NCBI RefSeq assembly: GCF_013307225.1
Contig: NZ_CP028942.1
Span: 1,826,965-1,890,964, forward strand
Reading direction: 5' to 3'
From: Polynucleobacter tropicus
Lineage (GTDB): Bacteria; Pseudomonadota; Gammaproteobacteria; Burkholderiales; Burkholderiaceae
DNA: 64,000 nucleotides
Each line of letters begins with the position of its first letter. Position 1 is the first letter of the stretch. The notes under the pieces are model-generated. The model was not told where the DNA came from, made no database searches, and saw only the letters and a list, made by a program, of their open reading frames with translations. The position numbers and the translations under genes are program-made. Shown here one piece after another: positions 9,116 to 20,179 of this stretch.

Positions 9116-9832
9116 ATGAAACAACGCACTTCTCTTCCATGCTTTTTGCTTGCTGCTGGCAGAGGAGAACGCATGCGTCCTCTTACTGACAATTTGCCAA
9201 AACCTTTACTCACTATTCAAAACAAATCTTTGCTTGCATGGCACCTAGAAACGCTAGCAAACGCAGGGATTAAAAAGGTGGTGATTAATCATGCATGGCT
9301 TGGCCACAAGATTGAGGAATCTCTTGGCGCTGGAAATCAATTTGGCCTACAAATTCAATACTCGCCAGAAGAAACCGCCCTCGAAACCGCCGGCGGAATA
9401 GTAAAGGCACTGCCTTTACTGCAAGCAGATGATTACTTTTTAGTCATTAATGGCGATGTGTTTTGCCCAAATCTACCGATAGATCAAATTTTGGAAGAAG
9501 TTTCTCGAATAAGAAATCAGGCAAGTCCTGTATTGGCACATCTATTGATGGTGCCAAACCCAGTTCAACATCCGAACGGCGATTTTTACCTTCAGGGTAA
9601 TCGGGTTAGCACCCAAGAAGGAAGCAACTCGGAGAAACTAACCTTTTCTGGAATAGGCATCTATCACAAAGATCTTTTCCAAAATCTGGATATAGACAGT
9701 CCAGCCAAATTGGCGCCCCTATTACGGGCAGCAATGGAACAAAATAAAGTGTCTGGTGAGAAATATCTTGGTTCGTGGCACGATGTAGGTACGCCACAAC
9801 GCTTACAAGAGCTCAATGCCGCATATGAATAA
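9116..9832 (+). CDS. murU: N-acetylmuramate alpha-1-phosphate uridylyltransferase
   Basis: Nucleotidyltransferase that turns MurNAc-1-P and UTP into UDP-MurNAc, so recycled muramic acid re-enters wall synthesis without MurA. The N-terminal signature is LAAGRGERMRPLT (residues 12-24) followed by the conserved P28-K29. NGDVF near residue 119 is the metal/nucleotide aspartate motif, and SWHDVGTPQRL is the typical C-terminal stretch. I place the start at ATG 9116 so that this signature sits at the N-terminus; 238 aa is normal. Pairing with amgK makes MurU more likely than a generic sugar-1-P nucleotidyltransferase. Confidence 0.85.
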   Translation: MKQRTSLPCFLLAAGRGERMRPLTDNLPKPLLTIQNKSLLAWHLETLANAGIKKVVINHAWLGHKIEESLGAGNQFGLQIQYSPEETALETAGGIVKALPLLQADDYFLVINGDVFCPNLPIDQILEEVSRIRNQASPVLAHLLMVPNPVQHPNGDFYLQGNRVSTQEGSNSEKLTFSGIGIYHKDLFQNLDIDSPAKLAPLLRAAMEQNKVSGEKYLGSWHDVGTPQRLQELNAAYE

Positions 9833-11186
9833 AACCGATATTTATCAACTTCGCAGAAACGCTTTAGCTAAACAAATTTTTGCCAAAACTGGTGGTGGCA
9901 TTGCCGTTATCTCAACTGCCCCAGAGCTTGCACGCAACCGAGATAGTGATTTTCCCTATCGTCATGACAGTGACTTTTTTTACTTAACTGGCTTTGAAGA
10001 GCCTGGCGCAACTTTGGTAATGAAAGTTTCTGCTAATGGCAATTCGTATGCGCTTGAATCGCATCTGTTTTGCAGACCCAAAGATCTTGAGCGTGAAATC
10101 TGGGATGGCATTCGTTTAGGGCCTGAAGCAGCGCCCCAAGCATTAGGAATACAGTTTGCTCACAGCAACCATGATCTTGATCAGAAGCTTGGTGAGTTGC
10201 TGGCGGATCAAACTGCGATATATATTCGATTGGCCGAAAACAAAGAAGCTGATGCGCAACTAAGACGTTGGATGAAACAAGTTCGAGCACAAGCGCGAAG
10301 CGGCATTAATCCGCCATCAGAGTTGCATGATATTGAAGTGCTCATTCATGAAATGCGTTTATTTAAAGATGTGCATGAGCTCGATATCATGCGTTGCGCT
10401 GCCGCCATTTCTGCGCGCGCCCATATTCGTGCCATGCAAATTTGTAAGCCTGGTATGCGCGAGTATCAACTGGAGGCTGAATTGCTTCATGAATTCCGCA
10501 ATAGTGGCGCACAAAGTGTGGCATACAACAGCATTGTTGCCGGGGGTGCCAACTCTTGCATCCTTCACTATCGTGCTGGCTCTACTGAATTACGCAGTGG
10601 TGAGCTTTGCTTAATAGATGCTGGATGTGAATTGGATGGTTACGCTTCAGACATCACTCGCACTTTTCCGGTAAACGGAAAATTTACAGGTCCGCAACGT
10701 GCTCTATATGACATTACTCTTACGGCCCAAGAGGCAGCAATTTCTATGACCAAGCCTGGCAGCACTTTCATGCAGCCTCATGAAGCCGCTGTAAAAGTAC
10801 TTACGCAAGGTTTATTGGATGAAAAATTAATTAAATTAAGTGATGTCGGCTCTTTAGAGAATGCCATCGAAACAGGCGCCTACAGACGCTTTTATATGCA
10901 CCGCACCTCTCATTGGCTCGGCATGGATGTACATGATGTCGGCTCTTATAGAGAAGAGATCTCTAAACTCCAAACGGAAAAACCTTGGCGCATTCTGAAA
11001 AGCGGCATGGTAATTACCATCGAGCCAGGTCTTTACATTAGACCTGCCGATGACATTGATGAAGCCTTCTGGAATATTGGCATTCGCATAGAAGATGATG
11101 CAGTGATTAATGAGACGGGTTGCGAACTCATCTCTCGTGGAGTTCCGGTCAAGGCTGATGAGATTGAAGCCCTGATGAAGCACTAG
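9816..11186 (+). CDS. pepP: Xaa-Pro aminopeptidase (M24B metallopeptidase)
   Basis: Cytosolic aminopeptidase that removes N-terminal residues preceding proline. An AMP_N domain (about residues 8-140) is followed by the pita-bread catalytic domain. The dinuclear metal ligands are visible in order: two aspartates in DAGCELDGYASDITRT, histidine in HWLGMDVHD, and glutamates in TIEPGLY and IRIEDD. ATG at 9816 has AAGAG four bases upstream; ATG at 9825 is an alternative. It overlaps the end of murU by 17 nt, in a murU-pepP-ubiH run. Confidence 0.94.
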   Translation: MPHMNKTDIYQLRRNALAKQIFAKTGGGIAVISTAPELARNRDSDFPYRHDSDFFYLTGFEEPGATLVMKVSANGNSYALESHLFCRPKDLEREIWDGIRLGPEAAPQALGIQFAHSNHDLDQKLGELLADQTAIYIRLAENKEADAQLRRWMKQVRAQARSGINPPSELHDIEVLIHEMRLFKDVHELDIMRCAAAISARAHIRAMQICKPGMREYQLEAELLHEFRNSGAQSVAYNSIVAGGANSCILHYRAGSTELRSGELCLIDAGCELDGYASDITRTFPVNGKFTGPQRALYDITLTAQEAAISMTKPGSTFMQPHEAAVKVLTQGLLDEKLIKLSDVGSLENAIETGAYRRFYMHRTSHWLGMDVHDVGSYREEISKLQTEKPWRILKSGMVITIEPGLYIRPADDIDEAFWNIGIRIEDDAVINETGCELISRGVPVKADEIEALMKH

Positions 11187-11198
11187 TCTTTTACAAAA

Positions 11199-12356
11199 AT
11201 GAATACTCAGTCTTGCGATATCCTGATTCAAGGTGGTGGCCCCGTTGGGCTTGCTTGCGCTGCCTGGATATTGCAGAAGCTCCCTGATGCAAAACTTACT
11301 CTAGTAGATCGAAATCCCAGTAATGATGCTGACTTAAAAGCGGGTGATAGTCGCGGTATCGCACTTTCTCATGGAAGCAAGTTATTGCTCGATACGATCA
11401 GCGCTTGGCCTAAAGATTACGCTGAAATTCATCGAGTGCATATCTCACAAGCAGGTCGTTTTGGTAGAGCATTAATGACTCGGGAAGAGCTTAATCAAAG
11501 TGCGCTCGGGCATATTGTTCGCTATCACGATATTCACCTTGCGTTACGCCAAGCTTTAAGAGTCATTCAAGAAAAAAGTTCTCGATTCCAATGGCTGCAT
11601 GTGAATGATGACACTGCGCAAGCCACCATTCAAGCCAAATGCATCGTGCATGCTGAGGGTGGTTTGTTTAAGAAGCAAGATTGGGTAGAGTCTGGAAGGG
11701 ACTATGGACAATCAGCCCTTGTAGGTCTAATTGAAGTAGAAAAGGCGGCGCCTCACCAAGCATGGGAACGCTTTACCGCTGAGGGTCCACTAGCCATTCT
11801 GCCAAGTCACTACGGTCCCAACATATTGAATCTCGTATGGTGCGGCTCACCAGAATCTTCACAACATCGCCTACAACTGAGTGACGCCGATTTTCTAACC
11901 TCCTTACAAAATGAATTTGGTTCTCGCATTGGCAAGTTTTTGAAAGTACAAGATCGTCGCTTATATGAACTTGGTTTGAACTATCGCAAAGAAATTATTA
12001 AAGATACTGAAGTTTGGATTGGCAATGCTGCGCAAACTCTTCACCCCGTCGCGGGCCAAGGACTTAATCTTGGATTAAGAGATTCATTTTTACTTGCGGA
12101 AAAATTAAGTCGTGTTTTTGCAGGCCCCATTACTGAACAAAGCCCCACGCAAATTCATCAAGTGCTCGAAGAATATGCGCAAAGCCGAAAGTCAGACAGA
12201 ACTGCAACTATTGGTTTGACGGACTTTATGGCCAGGATTTTTACTTCAAATTTAGTGCCAATTGCCCTTGCGCGCGGACTGGCTTTATCGACACTTCAGT
12301 GGCTTCCACCAGTCAAAACAGCCTTAGCTCGCCAAATGATGTTTGGTAGGCGCTAA
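11199..12356 (+). CDS. ubiH: Ubiquinone-biosynthesis FAD monooxygenase, UbiH/UbiF/VisC family
   Basis: FAD-dependent ring hydroxylase of ubiquinone synthesis. The N-terminal Rossmann motif is IQGGGPVGLACA. The second FAD motif is HPVAGQGLNLGLRD (about residues 285-300), the hallmark of the UbiH/COQ6 family. Length is 385 aa. It lies 12 nt after pepP; pepP-ubiH adjacency is common in proteobacteria. UbiH, UbiI and UbiF are hard to separate by eye, so the ring position modified is inferred from neighbourhood only. Confidence 0.85.
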   Translation: MNTQSCDILIQGGGPVGLACAAWILQKLPDAKLTLVDRNPSNDADLKAGDSRGIALSHGSKLLLDTISAWPKDYAEIHRVHISQAGRFGRALMTREELNQSALGHIVRYHDIHLALRQALRVIQEKSSRFQWLHVNDDTAQATIQAKCIVHAEGGLFKKQDWVESGRDYGQSALVGLIEVEKAAPHQAWERFTAEGPLAILPSHYGPNILNLVWCGSPESSQHRLQLSDADFLTSLQNEFGSRIGKFLKVQDRRLYELGLNYRKEIIKDTEVWIGNAAQTLHPVAGQGLNLGLRDSFLLAEKLSRVFAGPITEQSPTQIHQVLEEYAQSRKSDRTATIGLTDFMARIFTSNLVPIALARGLALSTLQWLPPVKTALARQMMFGRR

Positions 12357-12509
12357 GAGCCTCTTAAGACCCTTTAAAAACCTTTATTCCTTGGCTTGGT
12401 AGCGCTTGATCATCTGCTTAAAAAATAGGCAAACTGGGGTCTAAATGTGCTAAAGTGTCATGCTTTCCGCAAGACAAACTGATATCTCCCCAGCCCCAAT
12501 TCGAAATAA

Positions 12510-13526
12510 ATGAAGATTGGTCCTCACACCCTCGCAAATCGACTTTTTGTCGCCCCAATGGCTGGGGTTACTGACCGTCCATTTAGACAGCTTTGCAAAA
12601 CCATGGGGGCCGGTTACGCAGTTTCAGAAATGGTGGCATCTAATGCCCTGCTTTGGAAAAGCGAAAAGACACAACGTCGAGCAAATCACCAAGGTGAATT
12701 CAAACCTATCGCGGTTCAAATTGCTGGCGCAGATCCTGCGATGATGGCTGCAGCTGCAAAAGTAAACGTAGATCATGGTGCGCAGATTATTGATATCAAT
12801 ATGGGGTGCCCAGCAAAAAAAGTTTGTAATGTTGCTGCTGGATCTGCACTCCTGCGTGACGAGCCATTAGTCAAAACGATTTTGGAAGCTGTTGTAAACG
12901 CCGTGGGCGTTGGACCAGATGCCGTACCAGTGACTTTAAAGATTCGCACGGGCTGGGATCGTGAAAATAAAAATGCGCTAGAGATAGCTCGTATTGCCGA
13001 ACAATCTGGCATTTCTATGCTGACAGTTCATGGTCGCACACGTGCCGATCTTTATCACGGTGAAGCAGAGTACACCACTATTCAAGCAGTAAAAAATAGC
13101 GTCAGGATTCCAGTAGTTGCTAATGGTGATATTGATACCCCGGAAAAGGCTGAGTACGTTTTAAAAACTACTGGTGCCGATGCCATTATGATTGGTCGTG
13201 CCGCGCAAGGTAGACCTTGGATCTTCAGGGAAATTAATCACTATCTCAATACTGGTGAAAAATTACCTATTCCTGAAATCAATGAAATCCAAAGCATCAT
13301 GAATGCCCACCTTCTGGACCATTACGAATTCTATGGTGAGCATATTGGCCTACGGACAGCTCGCAAACATATTGGCTGGTACTGTAAAGGCCTAAGAAAT
13401 TCTCATGCATTTCGTCAACGGATGAATACGGCTGACGACTGCAAAACACAGTTACAAATGGTGAACGATTATTTTGATGAGATGAAATCTCACTCTGATC
13501 GTCTTATCTTTTTGGAAGCCGCTTAA
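12510..13526 (+). CDS. dusB: tRNA-dihydrouridine synthase B
   Basis: FMN-dependent reductase that makes dihydrouridine in the tRNA D-loop. The TIM barrel begins with LFVAPMAGVTDRPFR, the catalytic cysteine is C100 in NMGCPAKKVCN, and the FMN-phosphate site includes ANGDIDT and MIGRAAQGRPW. Length is 338 aa. It follows a 153-nt gap with no identifiable gene; no Shine-Dalgarno is obvious before the ATG. The dusB-fis pairing is the classical arrangement, and fis begins 40 nt downstream. Confidence 0.96.
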   Translation: MKIGPHTLANRLFVAPMAGVTDRPFRQLCKTMGAGYAVSEMVASNALLWKSEKTQRRANHQGEFKPIAVQIAGADPAMMAAAAKVNVDHGAQIIDINMGCPAKKVCNVAAGSALLRDEPLVKTILEAVVNAVGVGPDAVPVTLKIRTGWDRENKNALEIARIAEQSGISMLTVHGRTRADLYHGEAEYTTIQAVKNSVRIPVVANGDIDTPEKAEYVLKTTGADAIMIGRAAQGRPWIFREINHYLNTGEKLPIPEINEIQSIMNAHLLDHYEFYGEHIGLRTARKHIGWYCKGLRNSHAFRQRMNTADDCKTQLQMVNDYFDEMKSHSDRLIFLEAA

Positions 13527-13566
13527 TTTATTTACTTTTATTTATTTTTTAGTATTGATTGATTTT

Positions 13567-13806
13567 ATGAGCAACAAGAACCCAATAACCGAATGTATTG
13601 AAACCCACCTTCAGGGGTACCTAAATGACCTCAAGGGAACCGCTCCAACAAATGTCTATCAAATGGTATTAGCAGTGGTAGAAAAACCCATGCTAGAACT
13701 CGTCATGCGTCATGCGAAGCAAAACCAATCTTTGGCAGCACAGTATCTAGGCATTAACCGCAATACCTTGCATAAAAAATTAGTCGAGCATCAACTACTC
13801 AAATAA
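13567..13806 (+). CDS. fis: DNA-binding protein Fis
   Basis: Small nucleoid-associated protein and transcriptional regulator. At 79 aa it matches short betaproteobacterial Fis. The C-terminal helix-turn-helix NQSLAAQYLGINRNTLHKKL is nearly the family consensus. I chose ATG at 13567 over a TTG 12 nt upstream because it gives the usual N-terminus. As in other proteobacteria it sits directly behind dusB and is probably co-transcribed. Confidence 0.93.
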   Translation: MSNKNPITECIETHLQGYLNDLKGTAPTNVYQMVLAVVEKPMLELVMRHAKQNQSLAAQYLGINRNTLHKKLVEHQLLK

Positions 13807-13861
13807 TTTATTGATTACTTCTAAGCTCTCTGGCCATTAATTCATTTACACCTCTATAGAT

Positions 13862-15442
13862 ATGATCCGTACAGCACTCCTATCCGTCTCTGATAAAAAT
13901 GGCATCGTGCCTTTTGCTAAAGCTCTCCATGAGCAAGGTATTAAGCTCATTTCAACTGGTGGCACAGCTAAGTTATTGGCAGAAAATCAATTGCCCGTGG
14001 TTGAAGTTTCCTCTCTGACTAAATTTCCAGAAATGCTGGATGGACGAGTTAAGACCCTTCACCCAATGGTGCATGGTGGCTTGCTTGCACGCAGAGACTT
14101 TCCTGAACATATGGCAGCACTTAAAGAGCACGGCATCAATACCATCGACATGTTAGTGATCAACCTCTACCCCTTTAATGAAACCGTTGCTAAAGAAAAT
14201 TGCTCTTTTGAAGATGCGGTAGAAAACATTGATATTGGCGGTCCAGCGATGTTGCGCGCTGCTGCTAAGAACCATCAAGATGTTACCGTGCTGATTTCGC
14301 CTGAAGATTACGCACCCGTTCTTGCGGAGATGAAAGCAAACAAGAATGTTGTCTCATATAAAACAAACTTAAGTCTTGCTAAAAAAGTATTTGCGCACAC
14401 TGCTCAATACGATGGCGCGATTGCCAACTACTTATCTGCTTTGGGTAATGATTTAGATCATAAGGCGCGCTCAGCTTATCCAGAAACTTTGCATCTTGCT
14501 TTTGAAAAAGTACAAGAGATGCGCTATGGCGAGAACCCACATCAATCAGCCGCTTTTTATAAAGATATCCACCCTGTTGCTGGCGCGCTTGCCAATTACA
14601 AGCAACTTCAAGGCAAAGAGTTGTCTTATAACAATATTGCCGATGCTGACTCTGCATGGGAATGTGTAAAGAGCTTTACCGGCAATGCCGGCGGTGCTGC
14701 GGCATGCGTCATCATCAAACACGCTAACCCTTGCGGTGTTGCAGTTGGAGCGAATGCGCTTGAGGCTTATCAAAAGGCCTTCAAAACTGATCCGAGCTCT
14801 GCTTTCGGCGGAATTATTGCCTTCAATGTGCCATGTGATGGCGCAGCCGCTGAAGCGATCTCAAAACAATTTGTTGAGGTCTTAATTGCACCTAGCTTTA
14901 GCGAAGAGGCAAAAGCCATCTTCGCAGCCAAGCAAAATGTTCGCCTTCTAGAAATTCCATTGGGCAATGCATTTAATACTTATGACTTCAAACGTGTTGG
15001 TGGCGGTCTATTAGTCCAATCACCAGACGCAAAAAATGTCTTGCAAAATGAAATGCGGGTGGTTAGCAAAAGACAGCCAACCCCAAGCGAAATGAATGAC
15101 ATGATGTTTGCATGGCGTGTTGCTAAATTTGTTAAGTCCAATGCAATTGTGTATTGCGCTAATGGCATGACTCTAGGTATTGGCGCAGGTCAAATGAGCC
15201 GCGTAGACTCTGCCCGTATGGCTAGCATCAAGGCTGAAAACGCCGGCTTGAGCCTAAAAGGTTCAGCAGTAGCTAGTGATGCCTTCTTCCCGTTTCGCGA
15301 TGGTCTAGATGTTGTGGTGAATGGTGGTGCCAGCTGCGCAATTCAACCAGGCGGCAGTATGCGCGATGAAGAAATTATTGCCGCTGCTGATGAGCATGGA
15401 ATTGCAATGATCTTTACTGGCACACGACATTTTCGTCACTAA
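13862..15442 (+). CDS. purH: Bifunctional AICAR formyltransferase / IMP cyclohydrolase
   Basis: Catalyses the last two steps of de novo purine synthesis to IMP. The N-terminal MGS-like cyclohydrolase domain (about 1-145) contains STGGTAKLL and [20 protein letters not shown]. The C-terminal AICARFT domain contains [23 protein letters not shown] and the terminal [20 protein letters not shown]. Length 526 aa is standard. It follows fis by 55 nt and precedes ruvC by 31 nt; the fis-purH-ruvC order is typical of Burkholderiaceae. Confidence 0.97.
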   Translation: MIRTALLSVSDKNGIVPFAKALHEQGIKLISTGGTAKLLAENQLPVVEVSSLTKFPEMLDGRVKTLHPMVHGGLLARRDFPEHMAALKEHGINTIDMLVINLYPFNETVAKENCSFEDAVENIDIGGPAMLRAAAKNHQDVTVLISPEDYAPVLAEMKANKNVVSYKTNLSLAKKVFAHTAQYDGAIANYLSALGNDLDHKARSAYPETLHLAFEKVQEMRYGENPHQSAAFYKDIHPVAGALANYKQLQGKELSYNNIADADSAWECVKSFTGNAGGAAACVIIKHANPCGVAVGANALEAYQKAFKTDPSSAFGGIIAFNVPCDGAAAEAISKQFVEVLIAPSFSEEAKAIFAAKQNVRLLEIPLGNAFNTYDFKRVGGGLLVQSPDAKNVLQNEMRVVSKRQPTPSEMNDMMFAWRVAKFVKSNAIVYCANGMTLGIGAGQMSRVDSARMASIKAENAGLSLKGSAVASDAFFPFRDGLDVVVNGGASCAIQPGGSMRDEEIIAAADEHGIAMIFTGTRHFRH

Positions 15443-15473
15443 GCTTTCAGAGAAAACAGGCTGATTAATATTC

Positions 15474-15992
15474 ATGCGTTGGATTGGAATCGACCCGGGT
15501 CTACGTACCACTGGTTTTGGTGTCATTGATGTCGAGGGCCAAAAGCTGACTTATGTAGCCTCGGGAACAATCGAAAGCGGAGATCCTGCCAAGGGTTTGC
15601 CAGATCGACTAGGAACTCTTTATCAAGGCGTTAAGGAGGTTCTGGATACATACCATCCTGAGTCCGCTGCAATTGAAGAAGTCTTTCTCAATGTCAATCC
15701 ACGCTCTACTCTTATGCTGGGACAGGCAAGAGGCGCGGTGATTGCGGCCCTAGTCTCAGCAAGCCTACCTGTATCTGAGTTCAGCGCATTAAGAGTCAAA
15801 CAAGCGATTGTCGGCACTGGTCGAGCAGCCAAGCCCCAAGTGCAAGAGATGGTAAAGCGCTTATTAAGATTAAGTCGCGCGCCCGGTAGCGACGCATCGG
15901 ACGCATTAGGAGTCGCCATATGCGCGGCACACCACGCGCAAATTCCCCAAGCAATTACATCTGCTCTAGCATCTAGAAAACGTAAACGCTAA
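15474..15992 (+). CDS. ruvC: Crossover junction endodeoxyribonuclease RuvC
   Basis: Holliday-junction resolvase of the RuvABC complex. The acidic active-site residues appear in [12 protein letters not shown] (D7), IEEVFLN (Glu near 68) and GSDASDALG (two aspartates near 140). Length 172 aa is typical. It heads a compact ruvC-ruvA-ruvB cluster with 36-nt and 25-nt gaps, as in many proteobacteria. Confidence 0.97.
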   Translation: MRWIGIDPGLRTTGFGVIDVEGQKLTYVASGTIESGDPAKGLPDRLGTLYQGVKEVLDTYHPESAAIEEVFLNVNPRSTLMLGQARGAVIAALVSASLPVSEFSALRVKQAIVGTGRAAKPQVQEMVKRLLRLSRAPGSDASDALGVAICAAHHAQIPQAITSALASRKRKR

Positions 15993-16028
15993 GCAATGTC
16001 AAAGCACATTACAGGTTAAGATCTTCAT

Positions 16029-16610
16029 ATGATTGGTCGCATTCAAGGAATCCTCGTTTCAGTTCACCCCCCTCGCTTATTGGTCGATTGCCAAGGTATT
16101 GGGTATGAGGTAGATGTTCCGATGAGCACCCTATATCAATTGCCTCAAGCAGGGCAAAAAATTACCTTGCTGACTCACTTTCAGGTACGCGAAGATGCGC
16201 AGCAGCTTTTTGGTTTCGCCACAGAAACAGAGCGTGAAGCATTTAGACAACTGATTAAGATTAGTGGTGTTGGTTCACGAACTGCATTAGCGGTTCTTTC
16301 CGGTATGAGTGTGAACGAGCTTGCTCAGGCTATTGCATTACAAGAGGCTAACCGCCTTACCCAAGTTCCTGGCATTGGCAAAAAGACTGCAGAACGACTT
16401 TGCCTAGAACTCAAAGGCAAACTTGCTCCTGACTTAGGAATTACGCCAGGGAAAGCACTGACTCCCGATACCAATAGCGAAGTTTTACAAGCGCTCCTTG
16501 CTCTTGGGTATTCTGAAAAAGAAGCACTCTTGGCTCTTAAGCAAATTCCGCCAGACACATCGGTATCCGATGGCATCCGTATGGGCTTAAAGTATTTATC
16601 TAAAACCTAA
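16029..16610 (+). CDS. ruvA: Holliday junction DNA helicase subunit RuvA
   Basis: Tetrameric junction-binding subunit that loads RuvB. It has an N-terminal OB-fold domain (about 1-62), tandem helix-hairpin-helix motifs [10 protein letters not shown] and [12 protein letters not shown], and a C-terminal domain III (about 147-193, [11 protein letters not shown]) that contacts RuvB. Length 193 aa is as expected. Confidence 0.97.
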   Translation: MIGRIQGILVSVHPPRLLVDCQGIGYEVDVPMSTLYQLPQAGQKITLLTHFQVREDAQQLFGFATETEREAFRQLIKISGVGSRTALAVLSGMSVNELAQAIALQEANRLTQVPGIGKKTAERLCLELKGKLAPDLGITPGKALTPDTNSEVLQALLALGYSEKEALLALKQIPPDTSVSDGIRMGLKYLSKT

Positions 16611-16635
16611 TCACCAATCCGAATAAACTCATAGC

Positions 16636-17706
16636 ATGGCAATTCATACTGACGACCTAAGCTCTATTCCTGAAGATTTACCCGAGGAAAAAGATCGCCT
16701 TGTCAGTGGTGCCGCAGGAAACTCGGAAGCCATTTTTGAAAAAGCTTTGCGTCCCAAGCAATTAGATGAATACGTCGGTCAAAGCAAGGCGCGCGCCCAA
16801 TTAGAAATCTTTATCAGCGCAACTCGAGCACGACAAGAAGCCCTCGATCACGTTCTGTTGTTTGGCCCGCCAGGCCTTGGTAAAACCACTTTGGCACACA
16901 TTATTGCTAGAGAGCTTGGCGTAAATTTGCGCCAAACCAGTGGACCCGTATTAGATAGGCCAGGCGATCTTGCAGCTTTGCTAACCAATTTAGAGGCAAA
17001 TGATGTGCTCTTCATTGACGAGATTCATCGACTCTCGCCTGTTGTAGAAGAAATTCTGTATCCAGCGCTAGAAGATTACAGCCTAGACATCATGATTGGC
17101 GAAGGCCCAGCGGCCCGTAGCGTGAAGATTGATCTCAAACCATTTACCTTGATTGGCGCAACAACCCGTGCTGGCATGTTGACCAATCCCTTGCGTGATC
17201 GCTTCGGCATCGTTGCTAGATTAGAGTTTTACAACACCGAAGAGCTCACAAAAATTATCGATCGTTCCGCCAATCTATTAAAAGCAAAGATTGATCCCGA
17301 TGGATCAGTAGAAATCGCGAAACGCGCCCGTGGTACCCCACGTATCGCTAACCGCCTCTTACGTCGCGTACGCGATTATGCAGAGGTTAAAGGCACCGGC
17401 ACCATCACCAAAGCCATAGCGGATGCAGCCCTAAAAATGTTAGATGTTGATCCCAGCGGTTTTGATGTCATGGACAGAAAATTGCTAGAAGCCATTTTGC
17501 ATAAATTTGATGGCGGCCCCGTGGGGATTGATAATTTAGCGGCAGCGATTGGTGAAGAACGCGACACCATTGAAGATGTTCTCGAGCCTTACCTCATTCA
17601 ACAAGGCTATCTACAAAGAACCTCGCGTGGTCGCGTGGCTACACGACAAGCCTATGAACACTTTGGGCTGACTCCGCCAAGTGGCACCGGCAGCTTAGAT
17701 ATTTAA
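16636..17706 (+). CDS. ruvB: Holliday junction branch migration ATPase RuvB
   Basis: AAA+ motor that drives branch migration with RuvA. Walker A is [11 protein letters not shown], Walker B is LFIDEIHRL, sensor I lies in LIGATTRAG, and the arginine finger region is NPLRDRFG. The C-terminal winged helix includes [16 protein letters not shown]. Length 356 aa. It is last in the ruv cluster and converges with tyrS, leaving 9 nt between stops. Confidence 0.98.
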   Translation: MAIHTDDLSSIPEDLPEEKDRLVSGAAGNSEAIFEKALRPKQLDEYVGQSKARAQLEIFISATRARQEALDHVLLFGPPGLGKTTLAHIIARELGVNLRQTSGPVLDRPGDLAALLTNLEANDVLFIDEIHRLSPVVEEILYPALEDYSLDIMIGEGPAARSVKIDLKPFTLIGATTRAGMLTNPLRDRFGIVARLEFYNTEELTKIIDRSANLLKAKIDPDGSVEIAKRARGTPRIANRLLRRVRDYAEVKGTGTITKAIADAALKMLDVDPSGFDVMDRKLLEAILHKFDGGPVGIDNLAAAIGEERDTIEDVLEPYLIQQGYLQRTSRGRVATRQAYEHFGLTPPSGTGSLDI

Positions 17707-17715
17707 GTCGAAGAT

Positions 17716-18948
17716 TTAGCTGAGTGTGACCTTAGCAAACTTGCGTTTGCCTACCTGCACAACATAAGTTCCCGCTTCAATCTTCACCTGCTTGTCAGAT
17801 ACGGTTGTACCGTCAACTTTCACACCATTCTGTTCAATATTGCGCATCGCCTCGGATGTCGATGGCGCCAGGCCAGCAGACTTCAAAAGCGTTGCGATAC
17901 CCATGGGCGCACCAGATAAACTCACCTGCGGAATGTCATCCGGAACACCGCCTTTAGCACGATGATTAAAGTCTTCCAAAGCCTTTTCCGCAGCGGCCTG
18001 CGAATGAAAGCGCGCAACAATCTCTTGCGCAAGAAGTACTTTGCAATCTTTTGGATTACGTCCTGCGGAAACTTCCTGCTTCATCAAATCAATTTCCGAC
18101 ATAGGTCGAAATGACAACAGAGTGAAGTAATCCCACATGAGATCGTCAGAGATGCTCAACAACTTGCCGAACATATCGCCTGGGCTTTCACTGATGCCAA
18201 TGTAGTTCCCTTTGGACTTACTCATTTTCTCAACGCCATCAAGACCTACCAGTAAGGGCATAGTCAAAATGCATTGCGGCTCCTGGCCATACTCTCTTTG
18301 CAGCTCACGACCAACGAGTAAATTAAATTTTTGATCGGTTCCACCCAGCTCTAGATCACTCTTGAGTGCGACCGAGTCATAACCTTGCATCAGTGGATAC
18401 AAAAACTCATGAATCGAAATGGGTACACCGTTGCGATAACGCTTTGTAAAGTCATCACGCTCTAACATTCGTGCGACGGTATGTTTAGCGGCTAGCTGAA
18501 TCATGCCCCGAGCACCTAGAGGATCGCACCACTCGCTGTTGTAACGCACTTCTGTTTTAGCTGGATCCAGAACCATACTCGCTTGGCGATAGTAGGTCTC
18601 CGCATTCACAGCAATCTCTTCCGCGGTTAATGGAGGGCGAGTAGCATTGCGACCCGATGGATCGCCAATCATGCTTGTGAAGTCACCAATCAAGAAAATC
18701 ACTGTGTGACCAAGATCTTGTAATTGGCGTAATTTATTTAAAACAACGGTATGCCCCAAATGAATATCCGGCGCAGTTGGATCCAAGCCTAACTTAATAC
18801 GCAAAGGAGTCTTAGTAGCCTGACTGCGAGCCAATTTTTGGACCCAGTCAGCCTCTACCAGCAGCTCATCGCAACCACGCTTCGTGATTTCGAGGGCAGC
18901 AAAAACCTCAGGGGTTAAAGGATATTTTTGTTCTGGTTTATCCGTCAT
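17716..18948 (-). CDS. tyrS: Tyrosine--tRNA ligase
   Basis: Class I aminoacyl-tRNA synthetase. The HIGH signature appears as [12 protein letters not shown] and the second signature as [13 protein letters not shown]-terminal S4 RNA-binding domain covers about the last 65 residues. I placed the start at ATG 18948 ([11 protein letters not shown]); the frame is open 30 codons further up, but that segment has no family similarity and would enter the anmK promoter region. Length becomes 410 aa. It is divergent from anmK with 88 AT-rich nt between starts. Confidence 0.96.
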   Translation of the reverse strand: MTDKPEQKYPLTPEVFAALEITKRGCDELLVEADWVQKLARSQATKTPLRIKLGLDPTAPDIHLGHTVVLNKLRQLQDLGHTVIFLIGDFTSMIGDPSGRNATRPPLTAEEIAVNAETYYRQASMVLDPAKTEVRYNSEWCDPLGARGMIQLAAKHTVARMLERDDFTKRYRNGVPISIHEFLYPLMQGYDSVALKSDLELGGTDQKFNLLVGRELQREYGQEPQCILTMPLLVGLDGVEKMSKSKGNYIGISESPGDMFGKLLSISDDLMWDYFTLLSFRPMSEIDLMKQEVSAGRNPKDCKVLLAQEIVARFHSQAAAEKALEDFNHRAKGGVPDDIPQVSLSGAPMGIATLLKSAGLAPSTSEAMRNIEQNGVKVDGTTVSDKQVKIEAGTYVVQVGKRKFAKVTLS

Positions 18949-19036
18949 GCTGGTTCTGATAACTGATACAGTTAAATTAGTATTTAAATTGCTAAAGCAT
19001 AATTGTCGCATTCCTGAGAACAAAGCCCAGAACCCC

Positions 19037-20164
19037 ATGAATCAGCCCCATTCCCTCTATATCGGCATCATGTCCGGCACCAGCCTAGATGGGATTGATG
19101 CAGTACTTGCTAAAATTGGCCCAAATGGAGAGGCTGTTGCCATGGAGGCGGTGAGCATACCCTTTCAGCCAGAATTGCGTAAAGCCTTATTTGAGCTTCA
19201 AAGTCCTGGCCCCAACGAACTTCATCGGGATAAGCAGGCCGGCAATGCCCTAGCCCTTGCTTATGCAGATGCGGTCAAACAGCTGCTCGCAAAATCAAAA
19301 CTACAAGCTTCTGATATTACGGCGATTGGAGCCCATGGACAAACTGTCCGCCATCAACCCCAACTCGGCGAACTTGCTTACACTCATCAAACACTGAACC
19401 CCGCTCTTCTTGCAGAAAAAACGGGGATCACAGTCATTGCCGACTTTAGAAGTAGAGATCTTGCCGCAGGCGGTCATGGCGCACCACTAGTACCCGCATT
19501 TCATGCGCAACAATTTTCATCCACAGAGGATATTGCCATTCTCAACCTTGGCGGTATCGCAAACTTGACCCTACTCCCAGCAAAGGGAGAAGTTTCTGGC
19601 TTTGATTGTGGGCCAGGAAATATATTGATGGATGCTTGGATATATGAGCATCAGGGAAACGCCTTTGATGAAAATGGAAACTGGGCAAGCCAAGGAAAGC
19701 TCAATGAAGCCCTGCTCGAAAATTTATTAGCAGATTCTTTTTTCTCGAAAGCGCCACCCAAGAGTACCGGTCGAGATGATTTTCATCTTGCTTGGCTACA
19801 AGAAAAACTCGGCAATAAAAATCACCCTTTAGAAGATGTGCAAGCGAGCTTACTTCACCTCACTGCGCATTCATCTTTAGAAGCGCTCGCTCGCTATGCC
19901 CCGCAAACCCAAAAGCTAATTGTGTGCGGTGGCGGCGCCCGTAATGCTGCATTAATGAACTTACTGAAATCAAAGGGCGCTGAATTCTTTACACATCCTT
20001 TAAAAATTACCACCAGCGATAACGAAGGAATTGATCCGCAATTGGTTGAGGGCTTAGCCTTTGCATGGCTTGCCTGGGCTCACCAACAAAAACGGCCGGC
20101 AAATTTGCCAGCCGTTACAGGATCTAAGGGGCCTAGAATTTTAGGCGCTTGCTATCCCGCTTAA
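19037..20164 (+). CDS. anmK: Anhydro-N-acetylmuramic acid kinase
   Basis: Cleaves and phosphorylates 1,6-anhydroMurNAc, released by wall turnover, to MurNAc-6-phosphate. The N-terminal phosphate loop is [22 protein letters not shown] and NLGGIANLT are further ATPase-fold motifs, and VCGGGARN lies in the C-terminal lobe. ATG at 19037 gives 375 aa with the loop at residues 10-24; the upstream open frame overlaps tyrS and was discarded. It is transcribed alone, divergent from tyrS and convergent with erpA. Together with amgK and murU it supplies most of a MurNAc salvage route. Confidence 0.95.
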   Translation: MNQPHSLYIGIMSGTSLDGIDAVLAKIGPNGEAVAMEAVSIPFQPELRKALFELQSPGPNELHRDKQAGNALALAYADAVKQLLAKSKLQASDITAIGAHGQTVRHQPQLGELAYTHQTLNPALLAEKTGITVIADFRSRDLAAGGHGAPLVPAFHAQQFSSTEDIAILNLGGIANLTLLPAKGEVSGFDCGPGNILMDAWIYEHQGNAFDENGNWASQGKLNEALLENLLADSFFSKAPPKSTGRDDFHLAWLQEKLGNKNHPLEDVQASLLHLTAHSSLEALARYAPQTQKLIVCGGGARNAALMNLLKSKGAEFFTHPLKITTSDNEGIDPQLVEGLAFAWLAWAHQQKRPANLPAVTGSKGPRILGACYPA

Positions 20165-20179
20165 ATCAATTTAGCTTTC

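Noticed and set aside
12357..12509. Possible small RNA or gene in the gap before dusB
   Set aside because: No hairpin with U-tract, no reading frame of note and only weak promoter-like hexamers; it is most simply the dusB-fis promoter region.
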